The notes under the pieces were generated by a model. That model saw nothing but the letters and a program-made list of their open reading frames with translations. It was not told the DNA's origin and searched no databases. Shown here one piece after another: positions 36,906 through 45,748 of a stretch of 64,000 nucleotides of DNA (the stretch's first letter is position 1; each line of letters opens with the position of its first letter). Source of the DNA: an uncultured Sphingomonadaceae bacterium (lineage in GTDB: Bacteria > Pseudomonadota > Alphaproteobacteria > Sphingomonadales > Sphingomonadaceae); the NCBI GenBank assembly GCA_947495985.1, contig CANMBD010000002.1, positions 1 through 64,000 on the forward strand, written 5' to 3'. The position numbers and the translations under genes were made by a program.

Positions 36906-38840
36906 ATGAAGTTGAATTCTTTTGAAATTGAGAACTTTAAGGGCATAAAAAGCGCAAAAATCGAAATTGACAACGATAAACCAGGAAACATTGTCACGCT
37001 TATTGGGCTAAATGAAAGTGGAAAAACTACGGTTCTCGAAGCAATTTCAAATTTTGTCTCAGTAGATGAAGAAACTTCGTCGATGGTTCAAACCGTTGGC
37101 ATTGAACAGAAACCGATCGACTTAATACCAAAAGCTCGCAAGTCAAATTTCACGGGCGAAATCAGCATCAAAGCAAATCTGGAACTGGAAAATGATGACA
37201 TTGATGCACTTTCCCAACATTTGAGAATCCATCAAAATGCAAATCTAGTTAAGGAAAGTTGTCCAAGGCATCTCAAAGTTCGCAAGGTAATGTATTTTAA
37301 AGACAGCGATCTAGTCAAAACTAAGACGCTTTGGATATTCCAACCTCAATTCATTAAACGAAACGGTACAAAACTTTATACGGCCCAAGCTAATGGCCCC
37401 ACTGGCGGCGTTTGGGAGGCTGCAACGGATCTTTTGAGGGAAAGGTTTCCCAAAATAGTCTATTTCCCTACATTCCTATTTAGTGTCCCAGAAAAAATAT
37501 ACTTGGAGGATTTATCTGAATGGCCTTCTGATGAAGACAGGACCATCAACAGGTACTTTAGGAAAGTTATTCAAGATGTTGCTGACTCGTTGAATGACGA
37601 CGTCAGTGTGAAAAAGCACATTGTTGATCGTGTGGATCGTCAACGCTCAAAGTTTCCGAACCCTTTGGAGTTTATTGCAGCCTTTTGGGGGCTCGATGAA
37701 GCAACACAAATTCGAGCCGTTGTAAATCGTCTCTCTGGCGCTATCACTAAAACAGTTTTCGGAGCATGGAACGAGATTTTTGAGCATGGCGTAACGAATA
37801 AATCTGTCCGGATTGAATGGGGAATAGACGCGGAAAAAGAAAACAAACCGTTCTTACAGCTGCTAATATATGACGGCGAACAAAGCTATGCCATACATGA
37901 ACGATCTCTCGGCTTTCGATGGTTTTTTACGTTCCTCTTATTTACTCAGTTTAGAAAAAGCCGGCATTCTGAAAAAAGCACGATATTTCTATTCGATGAG
38001 CCTGCTTCAAACCTGCACGCAAGAGCACAAATTAAGTTGTTGGAGAGCTTTGGTAGAACAGCCGAAAACAAACAATTTATTATATACTCGACGCACAGTC
38101 ACTACATGATCGAACCCATATGGCTTGAAAAAGCCTTTATCGTTGAAAATACCGGTATCGATTTTGAGAGCGAAGAAGCTGGCACGAGATTCGAAAGCAA
38201 GGACACAGACATTCGATTAACCAGATATCGCCATTTCGTCGGACAGTACCCCGAAAGAGTTTCATATTTCCAACCGGCACTAGATGCATTAAAACATAGC
38301 TTCGGTCCTCTGGTTCCGGGCAAGCTAGCGATTATTGTCGAGGGGAAATATGATTTCCATCCTCTGGCCTATTTCAAAGACAGACTTGATCTTTTGAAAA
38401 ATATTTCGATCTTTCCAGCGCCTTCTGCAAGTGAAGCCGGGACTCTAATCAGTTTAATGCGAGGTCTAGGTACCAAGTTCGTGGTTCTTTTGGATGATGA
38501 TCCTCCCGGACAGAAATGTGCAGCAAGATATCGTGAACATCATCTGCTTTCAAATGATCAGGTGATGACGCTGGCGGATCTGGATTCCAAACTAAAAGGG
38601 AAGGCATTTGAGGCTATATACTCAGAGCAAGTAAACCAACTAGCGGGCGGAAAGAAAACAAAAGCAAAAAAAAGCGAATACTCACACCTTTTCCAGCGAC
38701 TGCGTATTGATGGTGACTACAAAACAGGGTTGGGTACAACAACAAATCGTATCAAAGCAATTATGGTAAAACTAGAGGTTGCGATCAAAAATCTTCCAGA
38801 GCCAAAACCTAAGAAACGAGTTGTAAAAAAGAAAAAATAG
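36906..38840 (+). CDS. OLD-family ABC ATPase with TOPRIM nuclease domain
   Basis: Probable DNA-targeting ATPase-nuclease, 644 residues. N-terminal SMC/RecF-like half: Walker A GLNESGKTT (34-42); insertion of about 290 residues; signature ERSLGFRWF (332-340); Walker B IFLFDEPASNLH (360-371); H-switch YSTHSHYM (394-401). C-terminal TOPRIM: IIVEGKYDF with Glu479 and Asp483, and VVLLDDDPPG with Asp530/Asp532. The tail is Lys-rich (PKPKKRVVKKKK). Base composition is AT-rich (21 G/C in 37021-37080), unlike acnA beside it, which suggests transfer. There is no GajB/UvrD-type helicase, so it is not a standard Gabija pair. A small gene follows 75 bases later. GGGGGG precedes the ATG. Confidence 0.88.
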   Translation: MKLNSFEIENFKGIKSAKIEIDNDKPGNIVTLIGLNESGKTTVLEAISNFVSVDEETSSMVQTVGIEQKPIDLIPKARKSNFTGEISIKANLELENDDIDALSQHLRIHQNANLVKESCPRHLKVRKVMYFKDSDLVKTKTLWIFQPQFIKRNGTKLYTAQANGPTGGVWEAATDLLRERFPKIVYFPTFLFSVPEKIYLEDLSEWPSDEDRTINRYFRKVIQDVADSLNDDVSVKKHIVDRVDRQRSKFPNPLEFIAAFWGLDEATQIRAVVNRLSGAITKTVFGAWNEIFEHGVTNKSVRIEWGIDAEKENKPFLQLLIYDGEQSYAIHERSLGFRWFFTFLLFTQFRKSRHSEKSTIFLFDEPASNLHARAQIKLLESFGRTAENKQFIIYSTHSHYMIEPIWLEKAFIVENTGIDFESEEAGTRFESKDTDIRLTRYRHFVGQYPERVSYFQPALDALKHSFGPLVPGKLAIIVEGKYDFHPLAYFKDRLDLLKNISIFPAPSASEAGTLISLMRGLGTKFVVLLDDDPPGQKCAARYREHHLLSNDQVMTLADLDSKLKGKAFEAIYSEQVNQLAGGKKTKAKKSEYSHLFQRLRIDGDYKTGLGTTTNRIKAIMVKLEVAIKNLPEPKPKKRVVKKKK

Positions 38841-38915
38841 TAATCTTTATATCATATGTACATATCGACTCTAAATATTAAAGTTGCTATTCTCCGAGAA
38901 TAAACGGAGAAATTA

Positions 38916-39227
38916 ATGTACGAATATGCAATAAGCTTTACTATAAAGTCTGACAGCAGCTACTCTCATCGATATGATAGCTTAATGGAACAAATTCGCG
39001 CCACACCTGATGGCAAAGTTTGGACCGAAACGACGTCATTTGCCTTGGTCAGTAGTTCTGAAGCTGCGACAGCCTTTGCAAATCGACTATACTTTCAAAG
39101 TGATATCCTTTCCGACAAAGATATTCTTATCGTATTTGACCACCACAACGGAATTTGTATTGCGCGTGGACCGATAGAGTTTCCTGCAACGTTAAGGAGT
39201 CACTTTTCTCAGATCTCGATTGCATAG
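38916..39227 (+). CDS. small VapD/Cas2/SinR-like protein (tentative)
   Basis: One hundred and three residues; ATG 38916 follows GGAGA. The sequence reads as alternating strand-helix-strand: YEYAISFTIKSDSSYSHRYD, SLMEQIRATPDGKVWTETTS, FALVSSSEAATAFANRLYF, DKDILIVFDHHNGICIARG. The order Y-x-x-L-x-x-I, W-x-x-T-T-S-F, then a charged D-x-L-I-V strand is how ferredoxin-like Cas2, VapD and SinR-type proteins look. This fold call is pattern-based inference. AT-rich like the preceding ATPase gene and in the same direction with only 75 bases between, so the two form a likely two-gene unit. Confidence 0.7.
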   Translation: MYEYAISFTIKSDSSYSHRYDSLMEQIRATPDGKVWTETTSFALVSSSEAATAFANRLYFQSDILSDKDILIVFDHHNGICIARGPIEFPATLRSHFSQISIA

Positions 39228-39383
39228 CTGTTACAGATATCGAGGATATTGATTCTATTTCAGCAGTTTTTTATTTTTCTGATCGGTTCCATAACGCGTC
39301 CCCACCACCCCATAAAAACTAAAAGGTGCACAGCACTGTAAAGATTGCCATAACCCTCCCCTACGTTGGGGAACGGGGGCAAT

Positions 39384-40049
39384 ATGTGTGGGCGCAAATA
39401 TGCGAGTGAGGAACTCACTTGGACGGAATATCGCGAAATACTGAATATCATTCCGGACCAACCGTCCAATCTTGCGCCTAATTATAATATCGCGCCGACC
39501 CATCAGGTGCTGGCTTTTCGCAAAAATACAGAGGAAGCCAGATTGTCGCCGCTCCACTGGGGATTGGTGCCGCACTGGGCCAAGGATGCGAAAAAGGCGG
39601 GCAGCATGATAAATGCGCGATCCGAGACGCTGGAGGAAAAGCCCAGCTTTCGACCGCTGCTAAAATCTCGCCGCTGTGTTGTTCTGGTTTCCGGCTTTTA
39701 TGAGTGGCAGCGCGGGCTTGGTTCCACCGGCAAGGATAAACAGGCGCATAAGGTAGAACGGGGCGATGGGCGGCCCATGCTGCTTGCGGGGCTGTGGACG
39801 CGTAATGATGCGCTGAACCTCGAAAGCTATACAATTGTCACCACGGCGGCCACGCCCGATTTTGCCGCGCTGCATCACCGGCTGCCCACAATACTGGAAC
39901 CGGACCAGCTTGACCTGTGGCTGACCGGCGAATGGGATGCCGCGCGCGATCTGCTCACACCCTATGCTGGAGCGCTCAACACGGCGGCTATTTCCAATGC
40001 CGTGGGCAATGTCCGTAACAATGGGCCGGAGTTGCTGAAACCGCTTTGA
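39384..40049 (+). CDS. SOS response-associated peptidase (SRAP/YedK/HMCES)
   Basis: Forms a covalent thiazolidine crosslink with abasic sites in single-stranded DNA, protecting them. The start ATG 39384 places the catalytic Cys at residue 2 (MCGRKYASEEL), as required after Met removal; the upstream extension to 39366 would destroy this. Other family motifs: NARSETLEEKPSFR, SRRCVVLVSGFYEWQ and HHRLPTIL with the active His. About 221 residues. It is separate from the ATPase patch in composition (GC-rich) and is probably a resident gene. Confidence 0.93.
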   Translation: MCGRKYASEELTWTEYREILNIIPDQPSNLAPNYNIAPTHQVLAFRKNTEEARLSPLHWGLVPHWAKDAKKAGSMINARSETLEEKPSFRPLLKSRRCVVLVSGFYEWQRGLGSTGKDKQAHKVERGDGRPMLLAGLWTRNDALNLESYTIVTTAATPDFAALHHRLPTILEPDQLDLWLTGEWDAARDLLTPYAGALNTAAISNAVGNVRNNGPELLKPL

Positions 40050-40157
40050 TGCAGATAGGCTGCTAATCCCCAAAATCCCCTTTCCTACAACCCCCAGTCT
40101 TTGATACACCGGCCCGAATCAAAGGAACAAAAGCAGAACGAAAGGGCCGCTGCCCCC

Positions 40158-40976
40158 ATGGTAAATGATCCGTCTGATGACACCCCCCATAACTCCCATC
40201 TTCCCGTCCCCGCGGCGGAGGAGCCGCCGCCGGAGCGGCCCTATCGCGTACGCCATGATGGCTGGACGGCGGAGCGGCAGAATATTTTTATTGAATCGCT
40301 GGCCAAGACGCGCTGCGTGCGGGACGCCAGCCGCATGGCGGGGATCAGCTGGAACAGCGCCTATCGCCATCGCAAGCGCAGCCCGGCCTTTGCCGAACGC
40401 TGGGCCCTCGCGCTGCGCCGGTCAGAGACGACCGTGGGTGAGGTCGTTTGGCAGCGCGCGGTGGAGGGCGTGGAGGAGGATGTCTGGTATTATGGCAAGG
40501 TGGTCGGCAAGCGCACCAAATATGCCAATGACCTGCTGCGCCTGCTCTATCAGCACGACACCAACGGCGCCGGCCGCGACGCGCAGGGCCGCTTTGCGCC
40601 TGCAGACGAGGAGGCAGCGGGCACCGATGCGGGGGCGGGGCCAGAGATTGCGGCCGAACAAGAGGCTTTACCAGCGCCAGAGGACGAGGGCCCGATCCCG
40701 CGGCCCAAAGGTCCGATCACCATGGATAACCTGAAAGAAAAATTCGATGCGATGGCGGCGCGCTCTCACGAATATGGCAATCGGCACATCAATATCAAAA
40801 CCGGACAAGGCATGACCGACGAAGTGGTCGAGGGGGTACAGCGCTTTATCGCTCGCGGCCGGGTGGAGCTGCCCAAGGAATTCCAGTGGACCCGCGCCGA
40901 TGACTATGACGCCAAAGAGGCCGATTTTCTCACCGGGCTTCGCGGTGGACCTTGTGGTGAGGAAAGCGGAGTTTAA
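40158..40976 (+). CDS. HTH protein, terminase-small-subunit-like pattern
   Basis: Function unknown, about 272 residues from ATG 40158. A helix-turn-helix region (QNIFIESLAKTRCVRDASRM, AGISWNSAYRHRKRSPAFAE) resembles the DNA-binding end of phage terminase small subunits and related chromosomal proteins. An acidic Ala/Pro-rich linker follows, then TMDNLKEKFDAMAARSHEYG and a basic C-terminal part. GC content matches the chromosome and no phage genes are near, so I regard it as a resident protein. It ends 36 bases from the convergent fliA. Confidence 0.7.
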   Translation: MVNDPSDDTPHNSHLPVPAAEEPPPERPYRVRHDGWTAERQNIFIESLAKTRCVRDASRMAGISWNSAYRHRKRSPAFAERWALALRRSETTVGEVVWQRAVEGVEEDVWYYGKVVGKRTKYANDLLRLLYQHDTNGAGRDAQGRFAPADEEAAGTDAGAGPEIAAEQEALPAPEDEGPIPRPKGPITMDNLKEKFDAMAARSHEYGNRHINIKTGQGMTDEVVEGVQRFIARGRVELPKEFQWTRADDYDAKEADFLTGLRGGPCGEESGV

Positions 40977-41012
40977 CCGGGAATAGGCGCAGAGACTTAT
41001 CCGGGGGGAGGC

Positions 41013-41765
41013 TTATCCGGGTGCCTGACTGGGAGAAAGCATCCCGTGCAGCTTTTCCAGCGCCGCCTTCTTTATCTGGCACACACGCGCCGCGCCGATG
41101 TCCAGCGTCGCCCCGATCTCCTCCAGGTTCATTTCTTCGATAAAATAAAGCTGTAATATCATCGCGTCGCGTTTTGGCAGGCTGTCGATGGCCGCAGCGA
41201 GCTGTGCCTTGCGTTGGTGTCGCTCCACCCGTTCATCGGCGGCTTCTTCCGTGTCGGCAAACCAGATATTCTGGTCGGAATACACCTCGTCCATCGATTG
41301 CAGGTCGACCGCCTCCGCATGGTCCATCGCAGCGCGAAAGCTGCCCGCGTCCATGCCCATCGCCTTTGCCAGCGCCGCCTCATCGGGCGCCATGCCCAGC
41401 TGCTGCGCCAGCTCAGCCTGCGTCTGGCGCAATTTCTTTTGAAACGCCATGGCGGAGCGGCTGACATGGCTGGCCTTGCGCAGCTGGTCAATCATCGCGC
41501 CGCGTACGCGCAGCTTGGCATAGTTGGTAAAGCCGAGCCCGCGATCCTCATAGCTCTGTGCCGCCTCGACCAGCGCGACCATGCCGATCTGCAGCAAATC
41601 CTCCACCTCGATCATCGTCGACATCCGGTCATGGACATGCCACGCCAGCTTGCGCACCAGCGGCAGGTGGCTGGCGATCAGCTGTTCCTGACTGGTCGCC
41701 GCCGGGGTGGCATCATAGGTCATGGCGGCGTTCAGCTCGGCCAGCTTCGGGTCGTGATAGGTCAT
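41013..41765 (-). CDS. fliA: flagellar sigma factor sigma-28
   Basis: RNA polymerase sigma factor for late flagellar genes, 250 residues. Region 2 (LVRKLAWHVHDRM, EVEDLLQIGMVALVEAAQSY, LGFTNYAKLRVRGAMIDQLR) and region 4 (MILQLYFIEEMNLEEIGATL with the following HTH) are clear. The ATG overlaps the flhA stop by four bases. Its natural antagonist FlgM is encoded 2.6 kb upstream. The protein could also be a group-3 sigma of another role, but the flagellar context fixes it. Confidence 0.93.
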   Translation of the reverse strand: MTYHDPKLAELNAAMTYDATPAATSQEQLIASHLPLVRKLAWHVHDRMSTMIEVEDLLQIGMVALVEAAQSYEDRGLGFTNYAKLRVRGAMIDQLRKASHVSRSAMAFQKKLRQTQAELAQQLGMAPDEAALAKAMGMDAGSFRAAMDHAEAVDLQSMDEVYSDQNIWFADTEEAADERVERHQRKAQLAAAIDSLPKRDAMILQLYFIEEMNLEEIGATLDIGAARVCQIKKAALEKLHGMLSPSQAPG

Positions 41766-43903
41766 GCGGGGTCCCCTGTTGGTTCAGTTGGTTCGGTCTG
41801 CTCACGTGGTAGGGGTTGGGATTGTCCGCCGACGACCGCGACCACCTCGACCGCCTTGTCATCGGGCAGCTCCGCAAAAGACAGCACCGGCGTTTCGGGG
41901 AGGTGCGGCCGCAACAGCCGGAGCAGCGTCCGCCGCGCGGTCGGTGAGGTCACAATCGCAAAGCGCCGCGCCTCCGCCATGATCGGGCGAGCGGCTTCCT
42001 CGACCGACGCGACAATTTTCTGCGCCAGCCCCGGCTCCACCGGGTGCGATGCCCCGCCGCCCGTCTCGATCGCCTGCGCGAGCAGTGTCTCCAGCTCTGC
42101 GCCCAGCGTGATCACCGGCAGCGGCATGTTGATCGGCACCAGCGCCTGAATGATCAGCGACCCGATACGCCCCCGCACGCCATCAACTATCGCATCAAGC
42201 GACGGCCTATCCCCGCCTGCATCATCCGCCGCGGCCTGCACCATCGCCTCGCTCAGCCGCCGGAAATCCTTCAGCGGCACACCCTCGCTGAGCAGCGCGC
42301 GGCAGATCGCGGTCACCTGATAGAGGCTGAGCGGTTTCGGGGTCAGCCCCTCGACCAGCTGCGGCGCGCGCTCCTTGAGATAGTCGAGCAGGCCCTGCGC
42401 CTCATCCATGCCGAACAGTTCGGCAGCGCCCAGCCCGACAAGATGATTGAAATGGGTCGCAATGACGGTGGACGCATCGACGACCGTATAGCCAGCCACC
42501 ACCGCCTCGCTGCGCTTGTCCGGCGAAATCCACAGCGCATCGAGCCCGAAGGTCGGATCCTTGCACGCCTTGCCTTCTACCATGCCATCAATGTCACCAC
42601 TGTCGAGCGCCAGCAGATCCTCTGGCCACGCCTCATCCTCGCCCAGCGTCACGCCGCTGATCTGGATGCGATAGGCATTGGGAGCGAGCGCCATATTGTC
42701 CTTCACCCGGACCAGCGGCACCACGAAGCCCAGTTCGCGCGACAATTGCCGCCGGATGCCGGTCAGCCGCTGCATTAGCGGAGCGCCCTTGCGATCATCG
42801 ACCAGTGGCACCAGCGCATAGCCGATTTCAATATTCAGTACCGCGCCATCGGTAACATCGCTCCACGCAATATGGTTGGTCTGTTCCGGTGTCTGCACTG
42901 GTGGCGGAGCAGCTGCGGCCTGATCGTGTCGCAGCATCCGCCATGCAAAAAAACCCGCCATCGCTGCAATGGGCAGGATGATGAAATGCGGCATGCCCGG
43001 TAGCAGCCCGATTATGCCGAGGATCGCAGCGACCGGTATCCACGCCCTGGGGTTACCAAACTGGCTACCAATCTGCCCCGACAGGTCCATCGGTGAGGCC
43101 ACACGGGTCACGATGGCCGCCGCCGCAATGGACAACAGCAAAGCCGGCACCTGCGCGACCAAAGCATCACCAACAGCGAGCAAAACATAGGTTTGGGCTG
43201 CATCACCCACGGCCATATCGTGACTGACTATGCCCAGGATCATCCCGCCCAATATGTTGATGATCAGGATCAGCACGCCGGCAACCGCGTCGCCCTTCAC
43301 AAATTTGGACGCGCCGTCCATCGACCCGTAAAAGTCGGATTCCGTCGCTACTTCCTGACGCCGCTCCTTGGCTTCCTCGGGCGAGAGCAGGCCGGCGTTC
43401 AGATCCGCGTCAATTGCCATCTGCTTGCCCGGCATTGCATCAAGCGTGAACCGCGCCGTAACCTCGGATACGCGCCCGGCACCCTTGGTAATCACCACCA
43501 GATTGATGATCATCAGGATCGCAAAGACAAATATCCCGACGACATAATCACCGCCGATCAGGAAATTGCCGAACGCCTCGATCACTTGCCCAGCCGCATG
43601 CGGTCCGGCATGACCCTCGACCAGCACCACACGGGTAGACGCCACGTTAAGTGCCAACCGCAACAGGGTCGCAAACAGCAGTACGGTGGGAAAGCTGGAA
43701 AAGTCGAGAGGCTTGGCGGCGTTCAGCGCGACCATAAGAACTGCCAACGCAATCGTGATATTCGCAATGAAGCCGACGTCCAGCACCGTCACGGGAACCG
43801 GAAGCACCATGAAGATGACCAGCAAAAGGGTCGCGATGGGCAATATGCCCGCCCGCGCCGTATCACCCAGACGCGCCTGATGGGACGAGAGAAAAGCTAG
43901 CAT
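41762..43903 (-). CDS. flhA: flagellar export apparatus protein FlhA
   Basis: Large inner-membrane component of the flagellar type III export gate, 713 residues. About eight N-terminal membrane segments, with the FHIPEP-type loop (NVASTRVVLVEGHAG; FTLDAMPGKQMAIDADLNAG) and a cytoplasmic domain from about residue 360 that forms the nonameric ring. A sigma-54 promoter on the same strand lies 77-92 bases upstream. It is first in the flhA-fliA operon; flhB, fliP, fliQ and fliR are not in this window. Confidence 0.95.
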   Translation of the reverse strand: MLAFLSSHQARLGDTARAGILPIATLLLVIFMVLPVPVTVLDVGFIANITIALAVLMVALNAAKPLDFSSFPTVLLFATLLRLALNVASTRVVLVEGHAGPHAAGQVIEAFGNFLIGGDYVVGIFVFAILMIINLVVITKGAGRVSEVTARFTLDAMPGKQMAIDADLNAGLLSPEEAKERRQEVATESDFYGSMDGASKFVKGDAVAGVLILIINILGGMILGIVSHDMAVGDAAQTYVLLAVGDALVAQVPALLLSIAAAAIVTRVASPMDLSGQIGSQFGNPRAWIPVAAILGIIGLLPGMPHFIILPIAAMAGFFAWRMLRHDQAAAAPPPVQTPEQTNHIAWSDVTDGAVLNIEIGYALVPLVDDRKGAPLMQRLTGIRRQLSRELGFVVPLVRVKDNMALAPNAYRIQISGVTLGEDEAWPEDLLALDSGDIDGMVEGKACKDPTFGLDALWISPDKRSEAVVAGYTVVDASTVIATHFNHLVGLGAAELFGMDEAQGLLDYLKERAPQLVEGLTPKPLSLYQVTAICRALLSEGVPLKDFRRLSEAMVQAAADDAGGDRPSLDAIVDGVRGRIGSLIIQALVPINMPLPVITLGAELETLLAQAIETGGGASHPVEPGLAQKIVASVEEAARPIMAEARRFAIVTSPTARRTLLRLLRPHLPETPVLSFAELPDDKAVEVVAVVGGQSQPLPREQTEPTEPTGDPA

Positions 43904-43979
43904 CCGGGCCGTGCACCAAGATGTCGGAAAATGTGGCTTTGCGTCATGACAGGTCCCAAAAATTATTCGGGATCAGATC

Positions 43980-43995
43980 AGCAAAGCCCGTGCCA
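43980..43995 (-). promoter_or_regulatory. sigma-54 (-24/-12) promoter of flhA-fliA
   Basis: On the minus strand the sequence TGGCACGGGCTTTGCT matches the consensus TGGCACG-N4-TTGCW at all defining bases (GG and GC elements at correct spacing). It points toward flhA. Sigma-54 promoters require an NtrC-family activator, whose site was not located. Confidence 0.88.
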
Positions 43996-44047
43996 ATCGT
44001 TCAAAGTAGTTTGGAATTTCCTAGAATTTTACATTATATTCAAAAGC

Positions 44048-44356
44048 TTATAGAGGTCTGTCGTAGGTAGGCGCGATACCCGCACCCAATGCATGTGACA
44101 AATTAATGGCGCGCTGCTGGTTCAAATTCGTCAATTTATTGACTCGGAACCGGGCCGCCTCAATTAGTTTTGACAAGGTCAGCACACGGTTTTTGAGGGC
44201 GTCGCTCTGACGCCAGGCACCGGTTTGATCGACCTCTGCCACTAAAGGCCTTATGGCTGCTGCCGCCGCGATAATCTGGTCCGGGTCCTGTCCATCGAGC
44301 GCTTCCACCAATGCTTCAAAGCCTTGCTCAAGATTGCTCAGCAAATCCGCTGTCAT
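44048..44356 (-). CDS. flgN: FlgN-like flagellar export chaperone
   Basis: One hundred and two residues, almost wholly helical (LLSNLEQGFEALVEALDGQD, LKNRVLTLSKLIEAARFRVN), ending in a region that could bind FlgK/FlgL-type cargo. I assign FlgN from length, helical pattern and position: its ATG overlaps the flgM stop by four bases, as in many flgM-flgN pairs. Sequence similarity to enterobacterial FlgN is weak, so this is inference. Confidence 0.65.
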   Translation of the reverse strand: MTADLLSNLEQGFEALVEALDGQDPDQIIAAAAAIRPLVAEVDQTGAWRQSDALKNRVLTLSKLIEAARFRVNKLTNLNQQRAINLSHALGAGIAPTYDRPL

Positions 44357-44655
44357 GAAAAGTCACCGCCGGATCGGTCGAAGTCGATCATATTTTCAGC
44401 GATCTTTATCGGATCAACCGGATATTGACCATCGGCTATGGCCTGACGAATGACCTGAATGCGAGCACTGTCAACGGGCATGCCCTGCTGTACCATATGA
44501 TCTATGGCGCTGGCCAAGCCGCCGCTCTCTGTAGAGCTTCTAGCCTTGTCGGTGCCGGCGCTTTGCATGGCGTCCGACCTATCCGCTGGCCGGACCGGAT
44601 CGCTTTGTCCCGGACCGATTGCCCGGCCGTAAAACGCACTCATCTTGTCTATCAT
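44353..44655 (-). CDS. flgM: anti-sigma-28 factor FlgM
   Basis: Small FliA antagonist, 100 residues. The N-terminus is disordered and Ser/Asp-rich; the C-terminal half (IQVIRQAIADGQYPVDPIKI, AENMIDFDR) has the typical FlgM sigma-binding signature. ATG 44655 follows AAGGAG at five bases; ATG 44643 is also possible. Secretion of FlgM through the hook-basal body releases FliA (known mechanism). It is followed by flgN with overlapping codons. Confidence 0.88.
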   Translation of the reverse strand: MIDKMSAFYGRAIGPGQSDPVRPADRSDAMQSAGTDKARSSTESGGLASAIDHMVQQGMPVDSARIQVIRQAIADGQYPVDPIKIAENMIDFDRSGGDFS

Positions 44656-44717
44656 GACGTCTCCTTAAGCATGCTCGCCTGTTAAAACGGGTTCCCGGAC
44701 AGCGGGTTTAGGAAAAA

Positions 44718-45227
44718 TCAGAAAACCGGCAGCGCAACCCGCCCCTGACCGACTATCTCCGCCAGTATCGGGCGGGATTTTCGGGTCGCACGAACCGGAA
44801 TGATCTCGCCAAGACGGCCGCCACGATCCGCCTGCATCTGCCGAGAGACCAGAAAGCCGCTTTTTCGCGCGACCAGCAAAACGGGCTGGCCGCGCTTGAC
44901 CATCCTCTGTGATTGGCGCACGCGATGACCGCCATGGCTTTGCCGCATCAATGGCACAGAAATGCGCCAGTTCAGCGATGTGCATTTTATGATCGCAAGG
45001 CCTTCGCTCCGTTTCTCCATCTGCAATGCCTCGGGGCATTTCCTTAATTTCAACCGCCGATCAATCACCCGGCGCGCGCCGCCCACTGCACCTTGCTCAT
45101 TGCCAAGAAACACCGCCAGTTGCTTGTCCAGACCGGAAAGGCTTTCAAGGGTCTGCGCCTGTGCCGGAGAGCTAAGCAACCAGCATGATGCCGCCACAAC
45201 TCCACCCATTTTATGTAATCTCTGCAT
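44718..45227 (-). CDS. flgA: flagellar P-ring assembly chaperone FlgA
   Basis: Periplasmic protein helping FlgI to form the P ring; about 169 residues with a signal peptide (GGVVAASCWLLSSPAQA). The C-terminal SAF-like domain has VLLVARKSGFLVSRQMQADR and ends IVGQGRVALPVF. ATG 45227 is preceded by GGAGG; an in-frame GTG at 45233 sits too close to it. It follows the MotB-like gene by two bases. The N-terminal domain is short relative to E. coli FlgA. Confidence 0.85.
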   Translation of the reverse strand: MQRLHKMGGVVAASCWLLSSPAQAQTLESLSGLDKQLAVFLGNEQGAVGGARRVIDRRLKLRKCPEALQMEKRSEGLAIIKCTSLNWRISVPLMRQSHGGHRVRQSQRMVKRGQPVLLVARKSGFLVSRQMQADRGGRLGEIIPVRATRKSRPILAEIVGQGRVALPVF

Positions 45228-45229
45228 AT

Positions 45230-45748
45230 TCACTCCTCCAAATCATTCGTAATTTGAGAAGCAAGGGCCGTGCCATTGGCCGGAGCGACAACGGAGGATG
45301 ATGTCCTGATCGTAGCTATTAGATGCTGTGGCCCATCATCTATCACTTGGCTTTGCCCACCGATCACTATGGCTGATTCATCAACGCCCGATGCCTTTAA
45401 CCCGCGTGCGAAAGCTGCCATCCGCGCGGCCGATAATTCCCATTGATCGAGCCGGGCAGAAGCGTCGGAACGTCCCGTCATCGATACGCTGATTTGGCGT
45501 GCGCCGGTACCTGCCGCCCCCGCAACCTCGCTGGCTTTTTCCCTGCCGATGGCAGTAAGCATAGCTTCTCGGGGTTCAAAAAGCACAGAAGCCGGCCACG
45601 CAAATTCTATCGCTGGCAAAATCACGTCAGCATCTACCCCATCCGCTGGCGGCGCTGGTCTAACAAAAGACAGGACCACAAACCCCAGCATCAACAGGCT
45701 GAGATCAGCAAAGGCCAGCGCCCAGCGATTGGCAGGTATCAGGCGCAT
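45230..45748 (-). CDS. short MotB-like stator protein
   Basis: About 172 residues. One N-terminal membrane helix with a proton-channel-type Asp (RWALAFADLSLLMLGFVVLS, Asp14) and a reduced OmpA-like domain (SMTGRSDASARLDQWELSAA, RMAAFARGLKASGVDES). It is much shorter than the canonical MotB at 55673, lacking most of the linker and plug. ATG 45748 overlaps the 3' end of the MotA-like gene by ten bases; the longer frame to 45835 would run back into that gene. It pairs with the MotA-like protein as an alternative stator or motor accessory (inference). Confidence 0.75.
   Translation of the reverse strand: MRLIPANRWALAFADLSLLMLGFVVLSFVRPAPPADGVDADVILPAIEFAWPASVLFEPREAMLTAIGREKASEVAGAAGTGARQISVSMTGRSDASARLDQWELSAARMAAFARGLKASGVDESAIVIGGQSQVIDDGPQHLIATIRTSSSVVAPANGTALASQITNDLEE

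Noticed and set aside
36906..38840. Gabija system (GajA)
   Set aside because: The ATPase-TOPRIM layout is similar, but there is no UvrD-like helicase GajB beside it and the partner gene is a different small protein.
40158..40976. Prophage remnant suggested by the terminase-like HTH protein
   Set aside because: No other phage genes nearby, composition matches the chromosome, and flagellar genes follow directly.
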